The notes under the pieces: generated by a model | What the model saw: the letters and a program-made list of their open reading frames with translations, nothing else | Database searches by the model: none | Told to the model about the DNA's origin: nothing | Position numbers and translations under genes: made by a program | DNA from: Peronospora farinosa | Taxonomy: Eukaryota; Oomycota; Peronosporomycetes; Peronosporales; Peronosporaceae | Assembly (NCBI GenBank): GCA_947646735.1 | Contig: CANTFK010000987.1 | Location: forward strand, 434,001 to 498,000 | DNA: 64,000 nucleotides | Reading direction: 5' to 3' | In this document: positions 54,691-64,000 of the stretch, piece by piece | How the letters are laid out: every line of letters starts with the position of its first letter | Numbering within the stretch: position 1 is the first letter of the stretch

Positions 54691-56318
54691 TGGCAGGAGC
54701 TACCGAAGCGACTGCCAAGACACCAGGCGAGGTCGCACGAGCTGAGCCAGGGCTGTGTGCGTGACTGAGAGGTTTCTACTGCGCAGCTCGCCAGCGCGTG
54801 TTCCGTCCCTGGTCTCCGCGCTCGCAGTTGTAGATTTCCTGCCCGCTCGCGAAAGGAGCGAGATGTCTGACGATGAATTTCGCGGCCCTGGCCGCCATGA
54901 CCGATTAATCTGTCAAAGCTAGAGTTTTTACAAAGCGTTCGCGACGAGAACGAGCGGATGCTTGGCACGGTTAAGAGCGGTATGTTCGCCTCAGAGCGCT
55001 TGGAGCGTACATGCGCGGCCAACAAATGACGATCGACGCGCTCGGCTCGCCCGAGCAGAAGCCAGAGGTCCCGAAGACGCGCGGACGCAGGACGACGCTG
55101 GATAGTCGATGTTTGAATTGTTGACACTACGCGTGAGCAAGTGCCACCTCAGCAACGCGCGCCAAATCGTGCAGCGTCTCCCCCTCCCGCGCCTCGCCCG
55201 GATGATGCGGCTCCTGTGACGTTCACCGCGGTAGGAAGCTTATACTAAGGGATGCCTAGCGCGAGTAGCACAAGATGTCGACCAGGAAGTTTGGACCGAA
55301 GAGTCCAAGGATCTCGACAGCGCTTCTACGACTGGGGTGTACCTTTCTGTACGCAGTGAACCTCGCAAAGGCGTCATGCGGCTTCGCGTGGACGGAAAAC
55401 GTCAAGATCGACCCCCTCGGCCACTTCCTGGTCCGAAAATACTACCACAAACAGGTATATGCTTGGTGGGTCCAGCAGACGACGCTCGAGCACGTGATGA
55501 CGCAGCTTTACGCGACCTTCTAGACGACGATCACAGCAAGCCAGGCAATGAAGCTGTTCATGCAGAAGAAGGACGCGAAGCGTACCTAGGCCAAACACTT
55601 CCTGTACATGGTCGCATCAGCGACGCTCGCGGTGGCGCAGACTCGCTTGTGATCAACAACATAGTTCACCACGAGTTGCCAGAGCTGATAAACGTTATTC
55701 ACGCAAAGTACGACTCAACGAGAGTCGACTACTTGCGGCACACGGAGGAACTCGTGCTTCACTTAGTCGATTGAGCTCGGAAGTGGCGCAGTCGGACGCG
55801 AAGTAGCTGCGGCTCACGTCGAAGCGAAGCGCCTGAACTCGCGGACGTGTTTCCGGTGCGGCAGGACGGGACACGTCGTAGCTAAATGCAAGGAGAAGGT
55901 CGTGCACGACGACGAAGTGAGCGACACGAATGGCGGGAGCCACATGGTGCTTGCACTGACTGAAAAAGACACCCGGAGGTCACACGAAACAGCGCAAGGG
56001 CAAAAAGAAGAAGAGCTCGCGCATAAAAAGATCTGATGCGAGAGGCACGGACCATAAGACGTCGGTGCAGGCGGCGCGATCGGCTTTGTGCTCGCAGCGA
56101 ACGACGCTGTCGGTATCGAAAGAGGCGGCTGGATCCTCAATAGCGGAGTGAGTCGGCATCTCGTGAGCGACGAGTCACTGCTTTGCAACTTCACAGCTTG
56201 CAGCCATCAAGTTGCCATGTTCAACGGAAAGACGATGCGATTGACGCGCACCGGTAGCGTGCATATCAAGGTCATCTCGCGCGGTGTTAAGGCGACGGTG
56301 ACACCCACGGAAGTGTAG
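54691..56318 (+). pseudogene. Copia C Gag and protease remnants
   Basis: Gag is shredded into short frames. Recognisable pieces are a zinc knuckle CFRCGRTGHVVAKC near 55850-55895 and the protease site GGWILNSGVSRHLV at about 56125-56165. In the latter the catalytic Asp of D-S-G is now Asn. A frame ending at 56318 carries the rest of the protease. Confidence 0.75.
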
Positions 56319-57158
56319 TTTGCGCTGTGTCTGGCAAAGATTTTGTGTCCTCCAGAAAATAGAAAGCAAAGGCTTCGCTCTCTTGTACGACGGCGACAAG
56401 CGCGCTCTGGCTCGACGGAGCGACTGTGTATTTGCGTTTGACGTCGTGATTAACCATCAACGTGCTGTACGTCAAAACGAGGGCGACGTGAGGGAAGCAC
56501 TGAGCTGACGACGTGATCATGGCTGCAATCGAGGCGCACGCGGTGGAATCGGATGCAGTTGAGGTGCAAGAATGCACGCTTTTACACTTCCACCTGCGAC
56601 TTGGTCACCTTGTGTACGGCACAATCGAGCGAATGGACCGTGACCCCGCATCCGGCATCCGACTGACCAGCAACAAGCGCATGGCATGTGTGTCGTGCCT
56701 CGAGGGAAAGCAGACGCGCAACGCACAGCCGCAGCGGAACAGCGGCGCCACCTCGCTCATCGACAGGATTGGCGGCGTCATCTTTTCAGACCTCAAGTGA
56801 CCGATAACGCCGCGGGATCGACTCAGCAATCGATACCTGGTCAACATTGTCGACCACACTAACTGCCGTGTGTATCTCGCGCACACGAAGGATGCGGCGG
56901 CAAAATAGTTCGAGAGCTTCCTCGTCCACTTCGAAAAGCTCTTCGGCTTCAAGATCCACGTGTTGCGCACAGATCGGGGCGGTGAGTATTCCGCGCGGAC
57001 CTTTTTGCAAGCGGACAGGCGTCGCGCGGCAGATCAGCGAGGCGAGAAACCAGGCTTTGAACGGCAAGGCCGAGAGTATGCAAAGGACGGTGTTGAACCT
57101 CGCGCACAGCATGAGCTCGCGTGTGCGCTGCCACTGCAGTACCGGGGCGACGCGGTTC

Positions 57159-58443
57159 TGTGGTGGAGTGGGTTCTTAAAATTGTATGATGAGACCCCAA
57201 ATCACTCACTGTGCCGGACTGCCGACTGTCGGAGGGGGTACCCCGATGCCACGCATGGACCTTGTGTACCCGTCGGCTGTCGAGTTGCACTCTTCGGAAG
57301 ACTTGGTGAGGATATAGACGTCTGCCTTGAGGGAGGTAGACCCGGGGGTACTCTAGTGGATATGCTTCACTCGGTGAGCCGGTAGGTGGCCACTCGATCG
57401 ACCTTGTCGAGAGTGGGCTTAGAGCCAAATTCTTCAGGTAGCTTGTCGTCCCTGGCCTTTTCCTTCTTGTTTGAGGGGTATGAACCACCTGACCTTTACT
57501 TTGCTCCCGGACCGTGAGGTGAGAGAGACCGCTTCCGATAGCGAGTATGGGGGGTTTTGCTACTCGAGCGAGCTCACAGGCCAAATATATCCTGGAGCTC
57601 TATTCGCACTTGAACTTCGCTACACAACTGTCTTCAACGGGGGGCCAAGATATATCCCTTCCTGGGACAGGTGAGTAGCTTAAAACAAGTTCTTTAGGAC
57701 GACGAAGTCGTGCCACGTGGGGTTCACCTCGCACTTGAGTCTAAACCCACGATTGTCTTCAACGTAATCCTTGACTTTGTATAATTCCATGATTACTTCT
57801 AATCCTTTCCCCGGAACAAGCGTGTGGCCAGACTCGAGTTCGTTTAAAGCGCGACGAAGACTTGCCAAGTAGATCGCAAATTGAATAGTATTAATACAGT
57901 CCTATCCTTTAACTCCTTTACTCTATCCTTGCCTAAAGCTCTGATTCCTTGCGTCTACTGGTCTGATCCTTGTGTTAACTGGTCAGGAGTGGCTGAACCC
58001 CGAGGGGCCGAGGTCTACCGACGAGGGACCCAGGTCTACCAACGACGACCAACGAGGGACCGGGTCGACCAATGAGGGCTCAGGTCTACTGACGTCAGAC
58101 CGGGTCTACCGACGAGGGACCCAGATCTACCAACGAGGGACCCAGATCTACCAACGAGGGACCGAGTCGACCGACGAGGGGCTGAGGTCGACCGACGAGG
58201 GACCCAGGTCTACCAACGAGGGACCGGGTCGACCAATGAAGGACCGTGGTCAACTCCCTTCGGTACCGGTTAACCAAACCCTGATACTGATTTTCTTTCG
58301 TGGGTCCTGCAGATTTACTCCGCCAACGGTCGCTCCCCTCGAGGCCCCTGTCTCTCTGGTCTCTTTTCCCTGATACACGGTCTATACCCCGAATCCAACT
58401 GTATTCTGGGGTCTCCATATCGCAAAACAAGCAATTCATCACA
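57159..58443 (-). mobile_element. 1,285-bp LTR-like insertion in copia C integrase
   Basis: It starts TGTGGTGGAG and ends TTCATCACA, with a likely 4-bp target duplication (GTTC/GTTT). Removing it joins GDAV to YAVHILKS, the expected Copia integrase order, with a TAA at the junction codon. It has no internal domain, so it is best read as a solo LTR of a long-LTR Gypsy-type element. Orientation is uncertain. It contains the 21-bp repeat array at 57985-58250. Confidence 0.6.
57985..58250. repeat. Roughly 21-bp minisatellite
   Basis: Repeated GACCCAGGTCTACCAACGAGG-type units, each ending in a CAACGAGG or CGACGAGG variant, in about a dozen imperfect copies. The multiple-of-three period gives open frames on both strands by chance. 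Confidence 0.8.
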
Positions 58444-58495
58444 GTTTAATATGCCGTGCACATCTTAAAATCGGAGTCTGACGCGGATGAACGCG

Positions 58496-58550
58496 AAAAG
58501 AGCGTCACCGATCAAGGTGCTGGCCGCGCCTTAATCGGTGACGCTCTTTT
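58496..58550. repeat. 17-bp perfect inverted repeat in copia C
   Basis: AAAAGAGCGTCACCGAT at 58496-58512 and its complement at 58534-58550, with a 21-base spacer. It lies in the integrase remnant. The second arm is absent from the homologous copia A segment, so it looks like a small templated inverted duplication. Confidence 0.7.
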
Positions 58551-59530
58551 AAGTGCCGGATCTGCACGAAATCGTCGTCTTCGGGTCGCCATGCAGCTTG
58601 TATTACAACTAGCGCAAAAATTACCTGCTTTAGCGGTTGCAGCGCGATATGATCGTCGGCTTCAGTGAGAAGATAAAGGGCTTCAAGGTCCTTCTTTCGA
58701 GCTAGAATAAGGTGGTCGTGACGCAACTAGTCGAGAACATCGACACGCTATCCGACTCGCAGAACGCGCAACTCCAGCGCGCGATGGACGCGGACGAACA
58801 AATGGACGACTTCGGAGAGCCAGTGTGTAGCGACTGCAGCGACAGCTGAGAGAGCGCTGCGGTTTGGAAGACAAGCGCGAAGCCGTGGACACGGTTTGCG
58901 CGCGAATCTTGTGGCGTATCGAAGCGAGCGCAAGCAGCTGATCGACAGGGGAATAAAGCTGGAGGTGGCGAAGTGGTGAGCGCAGCTTGTAAACGCGATC
59001 ACTATACTATGGCGAAGCGATGCGCAGTGGTAAGCACGACGGATAGAAGAAGGCGATGGAGGATTAGATCGCCGCGCTTCAGTAAAATGACGTGTGGACA
59101 GTGGTTAAAGCGCGCGCCTATGGGCTAATGCTCTGCACACCCAGTGGGTCTACAAGATCAAGACGGACGCGCGTGGCAATCTCGAGCGACTGAAGGCGCG
59201 TCAGGTCTCCTGTGGAAACGAGCAGGTGCTCGGCGTCGACTACACGCTCACTTTCGCCGCTGTGATGAATCTGTCGATAATTAAAGTGATCCTGGCGCTT
59301 GCTGATACGTGGGGTGTGCCTGTAAAGCACGGCGACATCGCTTAGCGCGTATGTGAAGGCTCACAAGGAGACTCATCTGCGGACCTTCCTGTAGCTACCG
59401 CGCGGGATGAGCGTGTCGGTGGAAACGCTGAGCGCGAACGATCTTTTGCTGGAGCTTCGTAAGAGCCTGAATGGTCTCCAGCAGACAGGTAGGCTATGAA
59501 GCCAGCTGCTGTATGCCAAGCTGTCTGATG

Positions 59531-59806
59531 TGTTGATATTTGCATTGACACAGCAGTCAATTGGTCCTGATCATTTTGGCGCATTGGACTAACAACAGAT
59601 TATGAGCCCAACTGACGCGAGTTCGATTTTCACCGAGTGCACACAGCTTGTCTTGCTGGAAAAAAATGGCAAAAAGGTAGCCAATCAGGAGAAACCAAAA
59701 GGGGATGAATGCAATTAATAGGGTGTCAATTGAGGGGGAGTGTTGAAATCTGCATTGACACACTAGTCAATTGGTCTGACCATTTAGGCAAGGTAGATTA
59801 ACAGCA
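59531..59806 (+). mobile_element. TRIM: 276-bp terminal-repeat retrotransposon in miniature
   Basis: Two direct terminal repeats (59531-59597, 67 bp; 59741-59806, 66 bp), both starting TGTTGA and ending CA, similar over their length. Just inside the left one is GATTATGAGCCCAACTG, the Copia initiator-tRNA primer site. Just before the right one is TTGAGGGGGAG, a polypurine tract. The flanks TGATG and TGACG are a 4-of-5 target duplication. The 143-bp interior has no coding capacity. It interrupts the copia C reverse transcriptase. Confidence 0.88.
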
Positions 59807-60490
59807 TGACGCTGGTCTCGCGCGCTGCGAAATCGACATACTGGAAGCGAGACGGCGAAGATCTGATCGTTGTTGGTGTCTATGAAGACGATCTCTTCGC
59901 CACTGCGACGAGAACGGCAGCAGTCGTAAGGACCTTTGACAGCTTGGCGTCGCTCTCAATCAAGAACCTCGGATGTGTGAGTAAATAATCTTGGATGCGC
60001 GTAGAGCTTTACAAAGAAGGCGAATACAAACTGGATCAAGAGGAGGCGATAGGTGATCTCCTGCGCAAAAATGGGCTGGCCGACGTAAGCCCGATGCGTG
60101 CGCCAATCGGCGATGAACGCTATGAGGTAGAAGCGAGCGACGCCGAATTCCTGTAGTCGTCAAGCGCGCGGGCGGGACCTCTGTGCGCGAGTTTCAATTG
60201 CTGGTCGGATCGATCCTCTGGGTGGCACGTTAGACGCGCCCGGGCATCGCATTCGCGGTCCATAAGGCAACGCGGCAGACGCACGCATCACGTTTGCTGG
60301 ACTGGAAACTGGCAAAGCGAATCGCGCGCTACCGGAAAGGAACAGCTGCGATGATAATTTCGATGGCGTCAGCTCTCGACAGCGGGGCGCAGCTACAACT
60401 CGAGGAGTTTAGCGATGCTGACTTCTCTGCCGACAAGGTGGACAGAAAATTAGTGGCGGGCGGAGTGGTGCATGGCAGTCAGCTGGAACG

Positions 60491-60618
60491 CGCGCAAACA
60501 GGGCAGCGTGCCGCTGTCCACGATAAGCGCTGAGTTCGTCACCGCGAGCGAGGTCGCGCAAACAGGGCAGCGTGTCGCTGTCCACGATAAACGCTGAGTT
60601 CGTCATCGCGATCGAGGT
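60491..60618 (+). repeat. 64-bp tandem duplication in copia C RNase H
   Basis: Two adjacent copies (60491-60554 and 60555-60618) differing at a few bases. Both encode the QGSV.LSTI.AEFV block of Copia RNase H. The other Copia elements have one copy, so this is a local duplication after insertion. Confidence 0.85.
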
Positions 60619-60957
60619 CGCGCGCGAGATTCTTGGGCTGCGCAAGATGCTGCGCGGGGTGGGCATCGAGCCAGCGTTGCTCGAGTAGTCGTCGCTCAAG
60701 ACAAAGCACGTCGATGTGCGGCAAAAGTTCCTGTGCGACTTTTCTCGGCGCGAGATCATCGGCGCGAGCTTCGTCCGGTCGGTGGAGATGCTGGCCGACT
60801 TGATGACAAAGGCGTTGGATGCGACTAAGCGCGCCGTCATGCGCAACCTCTTGTGCGTCAGCTGAAGGCGTTCAAGGGCGCTTAAGGTTGGAGGAGAGAG
60901 GGAGAGAGAGAAAGAAACCGAGGAAAAGAAAAAAATGGAGACGCCTTCGAGGAGGAG

Positions 60958-61433
60958 TGTAGGAAAGCGAGGAATTTGCTGTTCGGTTGGTCTAACATTC
61001 GTCGCGAGGTTTCGATTAGCGTCATCTGTTTTGATAGGAGGCAGAGCAGCTGCTTCACAAGGTAAGTGGTGTGTTGAAAACTTACACGCCTGACAAAAAG
61101 ACTTTACTTACGGACGCGTGCCAGACGCGTTTCGGACTGCCGCCGCGGGCCTCCTCAGTGGCTTACTGATCGCAAAGAGATCCTCCTCAGTGCATCGGCC
61201 TCTGCCGCTGCCACACAATTTACCTATGCATCGGACATTCTAGAACTACTTCAAAATCGACTATTCTAGAACTACCTAGCAGACTTTACTGGCGTACACC
61301 GACTAGATACGAAGTTTTACTTTCCAACATTATGTGGATAGCTTTAAAGAACACAACATATAAAAGAGAAGATATGAAGTTTAAATGCAGAATCCTATTG
61401 TCCACATACTGCCTACTACTGCCACACGCATAA
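60958..61433 (+). repeat. 3' LTR of copia C, interrupted
   Basis: It starts TGTAGGAAAG after the GAGGAGGAG polypurine tract. The sequence at both ends matches 54465-54676, and the middle is split by a 258-bp insertion at 61072. Confidence 0.82.
61072..61329. mobile_element. 258-bp solo-LTR-like insertion
   Basis: It begins TGTTGAAAAC and ends TTTCCAACA (TGTTG/CAACA ends), within the 3' LTR of copia C. The flanking bases TGGTG and TTATG are not a convincing target duplication. The internal sequence matches nothing else in the window. It could be a solo LTR of another Copia-type family. Confidence 0.5.
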
Positions 61434-62491
61434 AGCCTACAGTGAAGCCACTTTTGCACGCACCCCCAATCAAAAGGTCTTCACATATCGCGTCGTGCGC
61501 GCTTCACATCCGTCAACATGCACGGTAACAAAGAACTCGAGCGAACGACGTCACTTGTGATTCAGAAGAGACATGGCCATCCTGACCAACATGCAATGTC
61601 GGTATGCGATGGAATGCTATACCGACAAGTATCTCAGTCCCCCTTTGGAGATACATTTTTAACATTGCAGCTTTAGCATAAGTGCAAGCAGCTCAATGTA
61701 GCTGCACCTTGTGCATCCTTCGATTCTGTTTACGGTCCTGCTGTGAGCGACTGCATTATTGTAGTAGGTTTGTTGCGAAGTAATGAACATGGCGCAACAC
61801 ATGTGTAACGCGCAGCTGTTGAACATCGCATGGGCGTTTGTAAGCTCTGCGGCAAAACAAGGCACTCTCAAACATACCGTATGTAATGCTTGATGTGCCT
61901 TAAGCCGTGATGCTTTCGCGCATGTATATAGTCCATTTCTTAGATTAAAGAGCACTCTCGATTATGCTCTAGGCCATCGACTTAATGATGACATCAATCG
62001 GCGGTTGTACCGCATTGTTCGACTTGTTGTTGATTCACTCACAATGCTTCAGGTGTCTGTGATTCTTGACGTAGAAAGTGAGTGGTTCCCTAGATCCCCG
62101 GACTTGACCTGCTTTGCGACGACATTGAACAAGTCGCCCATGGCATGTACTTGTTCTCACTGCAAAATCGCCGTAGCCGCGCTCGTGTCCGGTACGAAAC
62201 CAACCTTGTGCTGGATTCACTTATACTGTCGAGCTATAAGATCCCCTTTACACTCATTACTTAGCGAGAACTACTTTGCTCTTTCAAGCGATTCTTATAG
62301 TCTTCGCACTCGTCGTGGTGCTGCCAATGTCCATTTACTTTAGTTGTTTCAATGCAAAACCATCAACATTCGTTTAGGCCTACGGCATGCAGTGGTCGCC
62401 GTATATCCGAGGGGTGCATTGTCAAACTCCATGTTCACGCCAGGCGAACGAGCTTTATCATACGCGAATTTACCAAGACCTTTTGAGCATC
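61434..62491. other. Intergenic, nothing recognised
   Basis: About 1 kb of non-repetitive sequence with only short frames. A frame at 62005-62343 has no family features. Confidence 0.4.
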
Positions 62492-63140
62492 TTATCGAAT
62501 GCAGTGAAGTTCTGTAAGAAGTGTCGGTAGTGATATCGCAATGTCGCATTCTTCTTTTTTGCCGTTCCATTCAGGTACCGTCTGAGTTTGTCCCAACAGG
62601 TTTTGTGAGGCCAGTCTTCCCACGTCGCAAATCATGATCACGGGCTCATTGTTGTATACATCAGTACTAAATGTATCATCCAGCACGCAGACACGCACCT
62701 CTTTAACGATGTGGACAGACGTAGGTTGACCCTCAGGCCAGATACTGTCAACTTCTGCTAGCATGGAAATAGTTGATGCTCGATATAGTCGCATCAAGTC
62801 CAGGGCTTTGCCATTGTTGTTACTACAGTTGATCAAGGCTTACAGCACATACCATTAGCTTCCCAATTAGTGAGACCTTGTGGTCCATGTCGCGGTAGCA
62901 GCTGGAAACCAACGAAGTCACGACAGACATGTCCATGCAGTTGTGTTTCGATTGTGAACCACTGTAGTATACGATTGTTTGCAAAAGCACTTGTAAAGCT
63001 TTCGATGGCAAGTTTTGCCATAGAGTATAATGGCTCAGTCTGTAGCCGTCGACGCCCATCTACTTTGAGTCGCATTGGCACGCACTGTAATGGTCTTAGG
63101 ACTTTGTCCGATCGATGTGCACGATAGTCAATAGCAAAAC
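62492..63140 (-). pseudogene. Unidentified gene remnant
   Basis: The minus strand carries coding-looking stretches in two frames. Upstream reads FAIDYRAHRSDKVLRPLQ and FVGFQLLPRHGPQGLTNWEANG. After a small frame break near 62850 it continues KALDLMRLYRAS, MLAEVDSIWPEG and VIMICDVGRLASQ to a stop at 62492. The composition is protein-like and the two parts appear to belong to one protein, but I do not recognise the family and see no start codon context. Confidence 0.4.
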
Positions 63141-63405
63141 AAATCGCTCTTTATGTTTGATTCGAGCAATTCTTCATGGCACCGTCAGCAGCTGATGCAT
63201 GGAAACCCGATTTGTTCAGGTGGAAAGGCCACCAGTAAAAGCTTCAGCTCGTGCGAGAGAAGGGAGGACCATGATTAGTGAGCTCGCAAGCTTTATCTTG
63301 GCGGCGGCGACAGTGTCACGAAGACAATCCTCGTATAATCGATTGAAATCGACCAGGTCAGCTCGGGATTTTCATTGGAAAGCACAAAAAGCGAGTACTT
63401 GTAGA

Positions 63406-64000
63406 ATGCTACGCGTGCCATGGCTTGGGGCTATCGTCCTGACGTCAAGCGGCAGCTTATCAGTGCTCGCAGACTACTCGACAGTTGAAATCTACACGGA
63501 CGCCAACTGTAAATCGATTCCCTTGGTAGTAACTCTCGAAATGACCAACTCGACTTGTACGACGAATGATGCGTGCATTGCCACGGAGATTAATGACTCG
63601 GCCTACTACTTTGCACAGCGATGCGCGACCGACCGGCTCAAGTACACCTCATCGTTATTTACTGGTGCCAAGTACCTGATGATTGACGGCTTCACGAAAG
63701 AAGGCTGTCAGTCGTACGCGCGTTCAAACGTTTTCCTTGCTGCCGGAACGTGCCAACTCGCGTCATACGTCGGTACACGCAGTGGAATCGCGACACTCTT
63801 CAATGACGGATCGGCATTTATGACTATCTACAACGACGCAGCGTGCGGTACCAAGGCACAGACGTTCGACCTTAATGCCTCCACCATTCGCGATCATACG
63901 TGCTACCGGGGCTACAACAAGTTCTACACGTCGGAACACACAGGTATCGATTTGGAGAGTGCTTCTAGCGACAGCGGCTATACTAGGACTACAACCATGT
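63406..64000 (+). CDS. Secreted cysteine-containing protein, runs off right edge
   Basis: 198 codons are visible, with no stop before the window ends. The ATG at 63406 is preferred over an in-frame ATG at 63271 because it opens a clean signal peptide (MLRVPWLGAIVLTSSGSLSV, cleavage expected after LA and before DYSTVEIY). The mature part has eight cysteines spaced about 10-40 residues apart (ANCK, STCT, DACI, QRCA, EGCQ, GTCQ, AACG, HTCY), many Tyr and Thr, and two similar Y..D..C blocks (IYTDANC and IYNDAAC), suggesting an internal repeat. No RXLR or known enzyme motif is seen. It is likely extracellular; its role is unknown. Confidence 0.75.
   Translation, partial: MLRVPWLGAIVLTSSGSLSVLADYSTVEIYTDANCKSIPLVVTLEMTNSTCTTNDACIATEINDSAYYFAQRCATDRLKYTSSLFTGAKYLMIDGFTKEGCQSYARSNVFLAAGTCQLASYVGTRSGIATLFNDGSAFMTIYNDAACGTKAQTFDLNASTIRDHTCYRGYNKFYTSEHTGIDLESASSDSGYTRTTTM

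Larger units (their letters stand above)
56319..60865 (+). pseudogene. Copia C Pol remnants
   Basis: Pre-integrase region 56513-56800 (LLHFHLRLGHLVYGTIERM, CVSCLEGKQTR, SDLK then a stop). Integrase core 56800-57158 (NRYLVNIVDH, VLRTDRGGEY), interrupted after GDAV by the 1,285-bp insertion and resuming with YAVHILKS at 58450 and VPDLHEIVVFG near 58555. Reverse transcriptase from about 59070 (HTQWVYKIK, GVDYTLTFAAVMN), split by the TRIM, resumes with LIVVGVYEDDLF, where the usual YVDD box is YEDD. RNase H at 60400-60860 (EFSDADFSADK, ISAEFVTASEVA, LLCVS then stop). Confidence 0.82.
54465..61433 (+). mobile_element. Degenerate Ty1/Copia retrotransposon copia C with three nested insertions
   Basis: The 5' LTR (54465-54676) is followed by an initiator-tRNA-type primer site, then Gag, protease, integrase, reverse transcriptase and RNase H remnants on the plus strand, a GAGGAGGAG polypurine tract and the 3' LTR (60958-61433). 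Its protein fragments align block by block with copia A, so it is a related family. It has been interrupted by a 1,285-bp LTR-like insertion, by a 276-bp TRIM and, in its 3' LTR, by a 258-bp LTR-like insertion. The many stops and low LTR identity mean it is older than copia A. Confidence 0.9.

Noticed and set aside
58095..58442. Minus-strand repeat protein (LVGRPGS repeats)
   Set aside because: A chance open frame from a 21-bp minisatellite inside an LTR-like insertion.
63271..63405. Upstream in-frame ATG for the secreted protein
   Set aside because: Using it would bury the signal peptide 45 residues inside. The ATG at 63406 gives a textbook signal sequence.

Overview
The window reads as nuclear DNA of a plant-pathogenic oomycete, probably a Peronosporales species (Phytophthora or a downy mildew). 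The evidence is a secreted RXLR/WY-type effector module, a match to the oomycete 16-nt core promoter (Inr plus FPR), few and short introns (70-127 bp), and Ty3/Gypsy and Ty1/Copia elements with oomycete-like Gag and Pol. No rRNA, CRISPR or bacterial operon signal was seen.

Layout. (1) 1-28.6 kb is a nest of retrotransposons. An old Copia element (copia B, + strand) survives in three pieces: 3304-3406, 8479-9575 and, inverted, 16782-17268. It was split by a Gypsy element (G1, - strand, running off the left edge), by a Copia element (copia A, 3407-8478, - strand, 5-bp target duplication) and by a Gypsy element (G2, 9576-16781, + strand). A - strand remnant of the G2 family (17269-19572) makes a near-identical 1.4-kb inverted repeat with G2. 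A third Gypsy element (G3) follows to about 25.86 kb. Gypsy scraps, a small spliced gene remnant and a solo LTR complete the region. (2) 29.0-31.0 kb looks like a non-autonomous Helitron. (3) 32.9-54.2 kb is the gene island. In order: a chimeric ORF joining a decayed zinc alcohol dehydrogenase to an RXLR effector; a CCC1/VIT1-type Fe/Mn transporter; PP1 inhibitor-2; propionyl-CoA carboxylase alpha; succinyl-CoA ligase beta; a PXK-like pseudokinase; a Josephin-domain deubiquitinase; and a giant ASCC3/Slh1-type DExH helicase. (4) 54.5-61.4 kb is a decayed Copia element (copia C) carrying a 1.3-kb LTR-like insertion, a 276-bp TRIM and another small LTR-like insertion. (5) 61.4-64 kb holds an unidentified gene remnant and, at the right edge, the start of a secreted cysteine-containing protein.

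How the parts relate. The housekeeping genes are compact, have intact frames and are not interrupted by transposons. The two candidate secreted or effector genes sit at the edges of the island against repeats, as in a two-speed pathogen genome. Propionyl-CoA carboxylase alpha and succinyl-CoA ligase beta act in connected mitochondrial steps (propionyl-CoA towards succinyl-CoA and succinate). All retroelements are broken by stops and frameshifts, but their LTRs, primer-binding sites, polypurine tracts and several target duplications are clear enough to reconstruct the order of insertion.

Limits: everything is read by eye from the sequence. Percent identities are hand counts or estimates, and no database search was possible.
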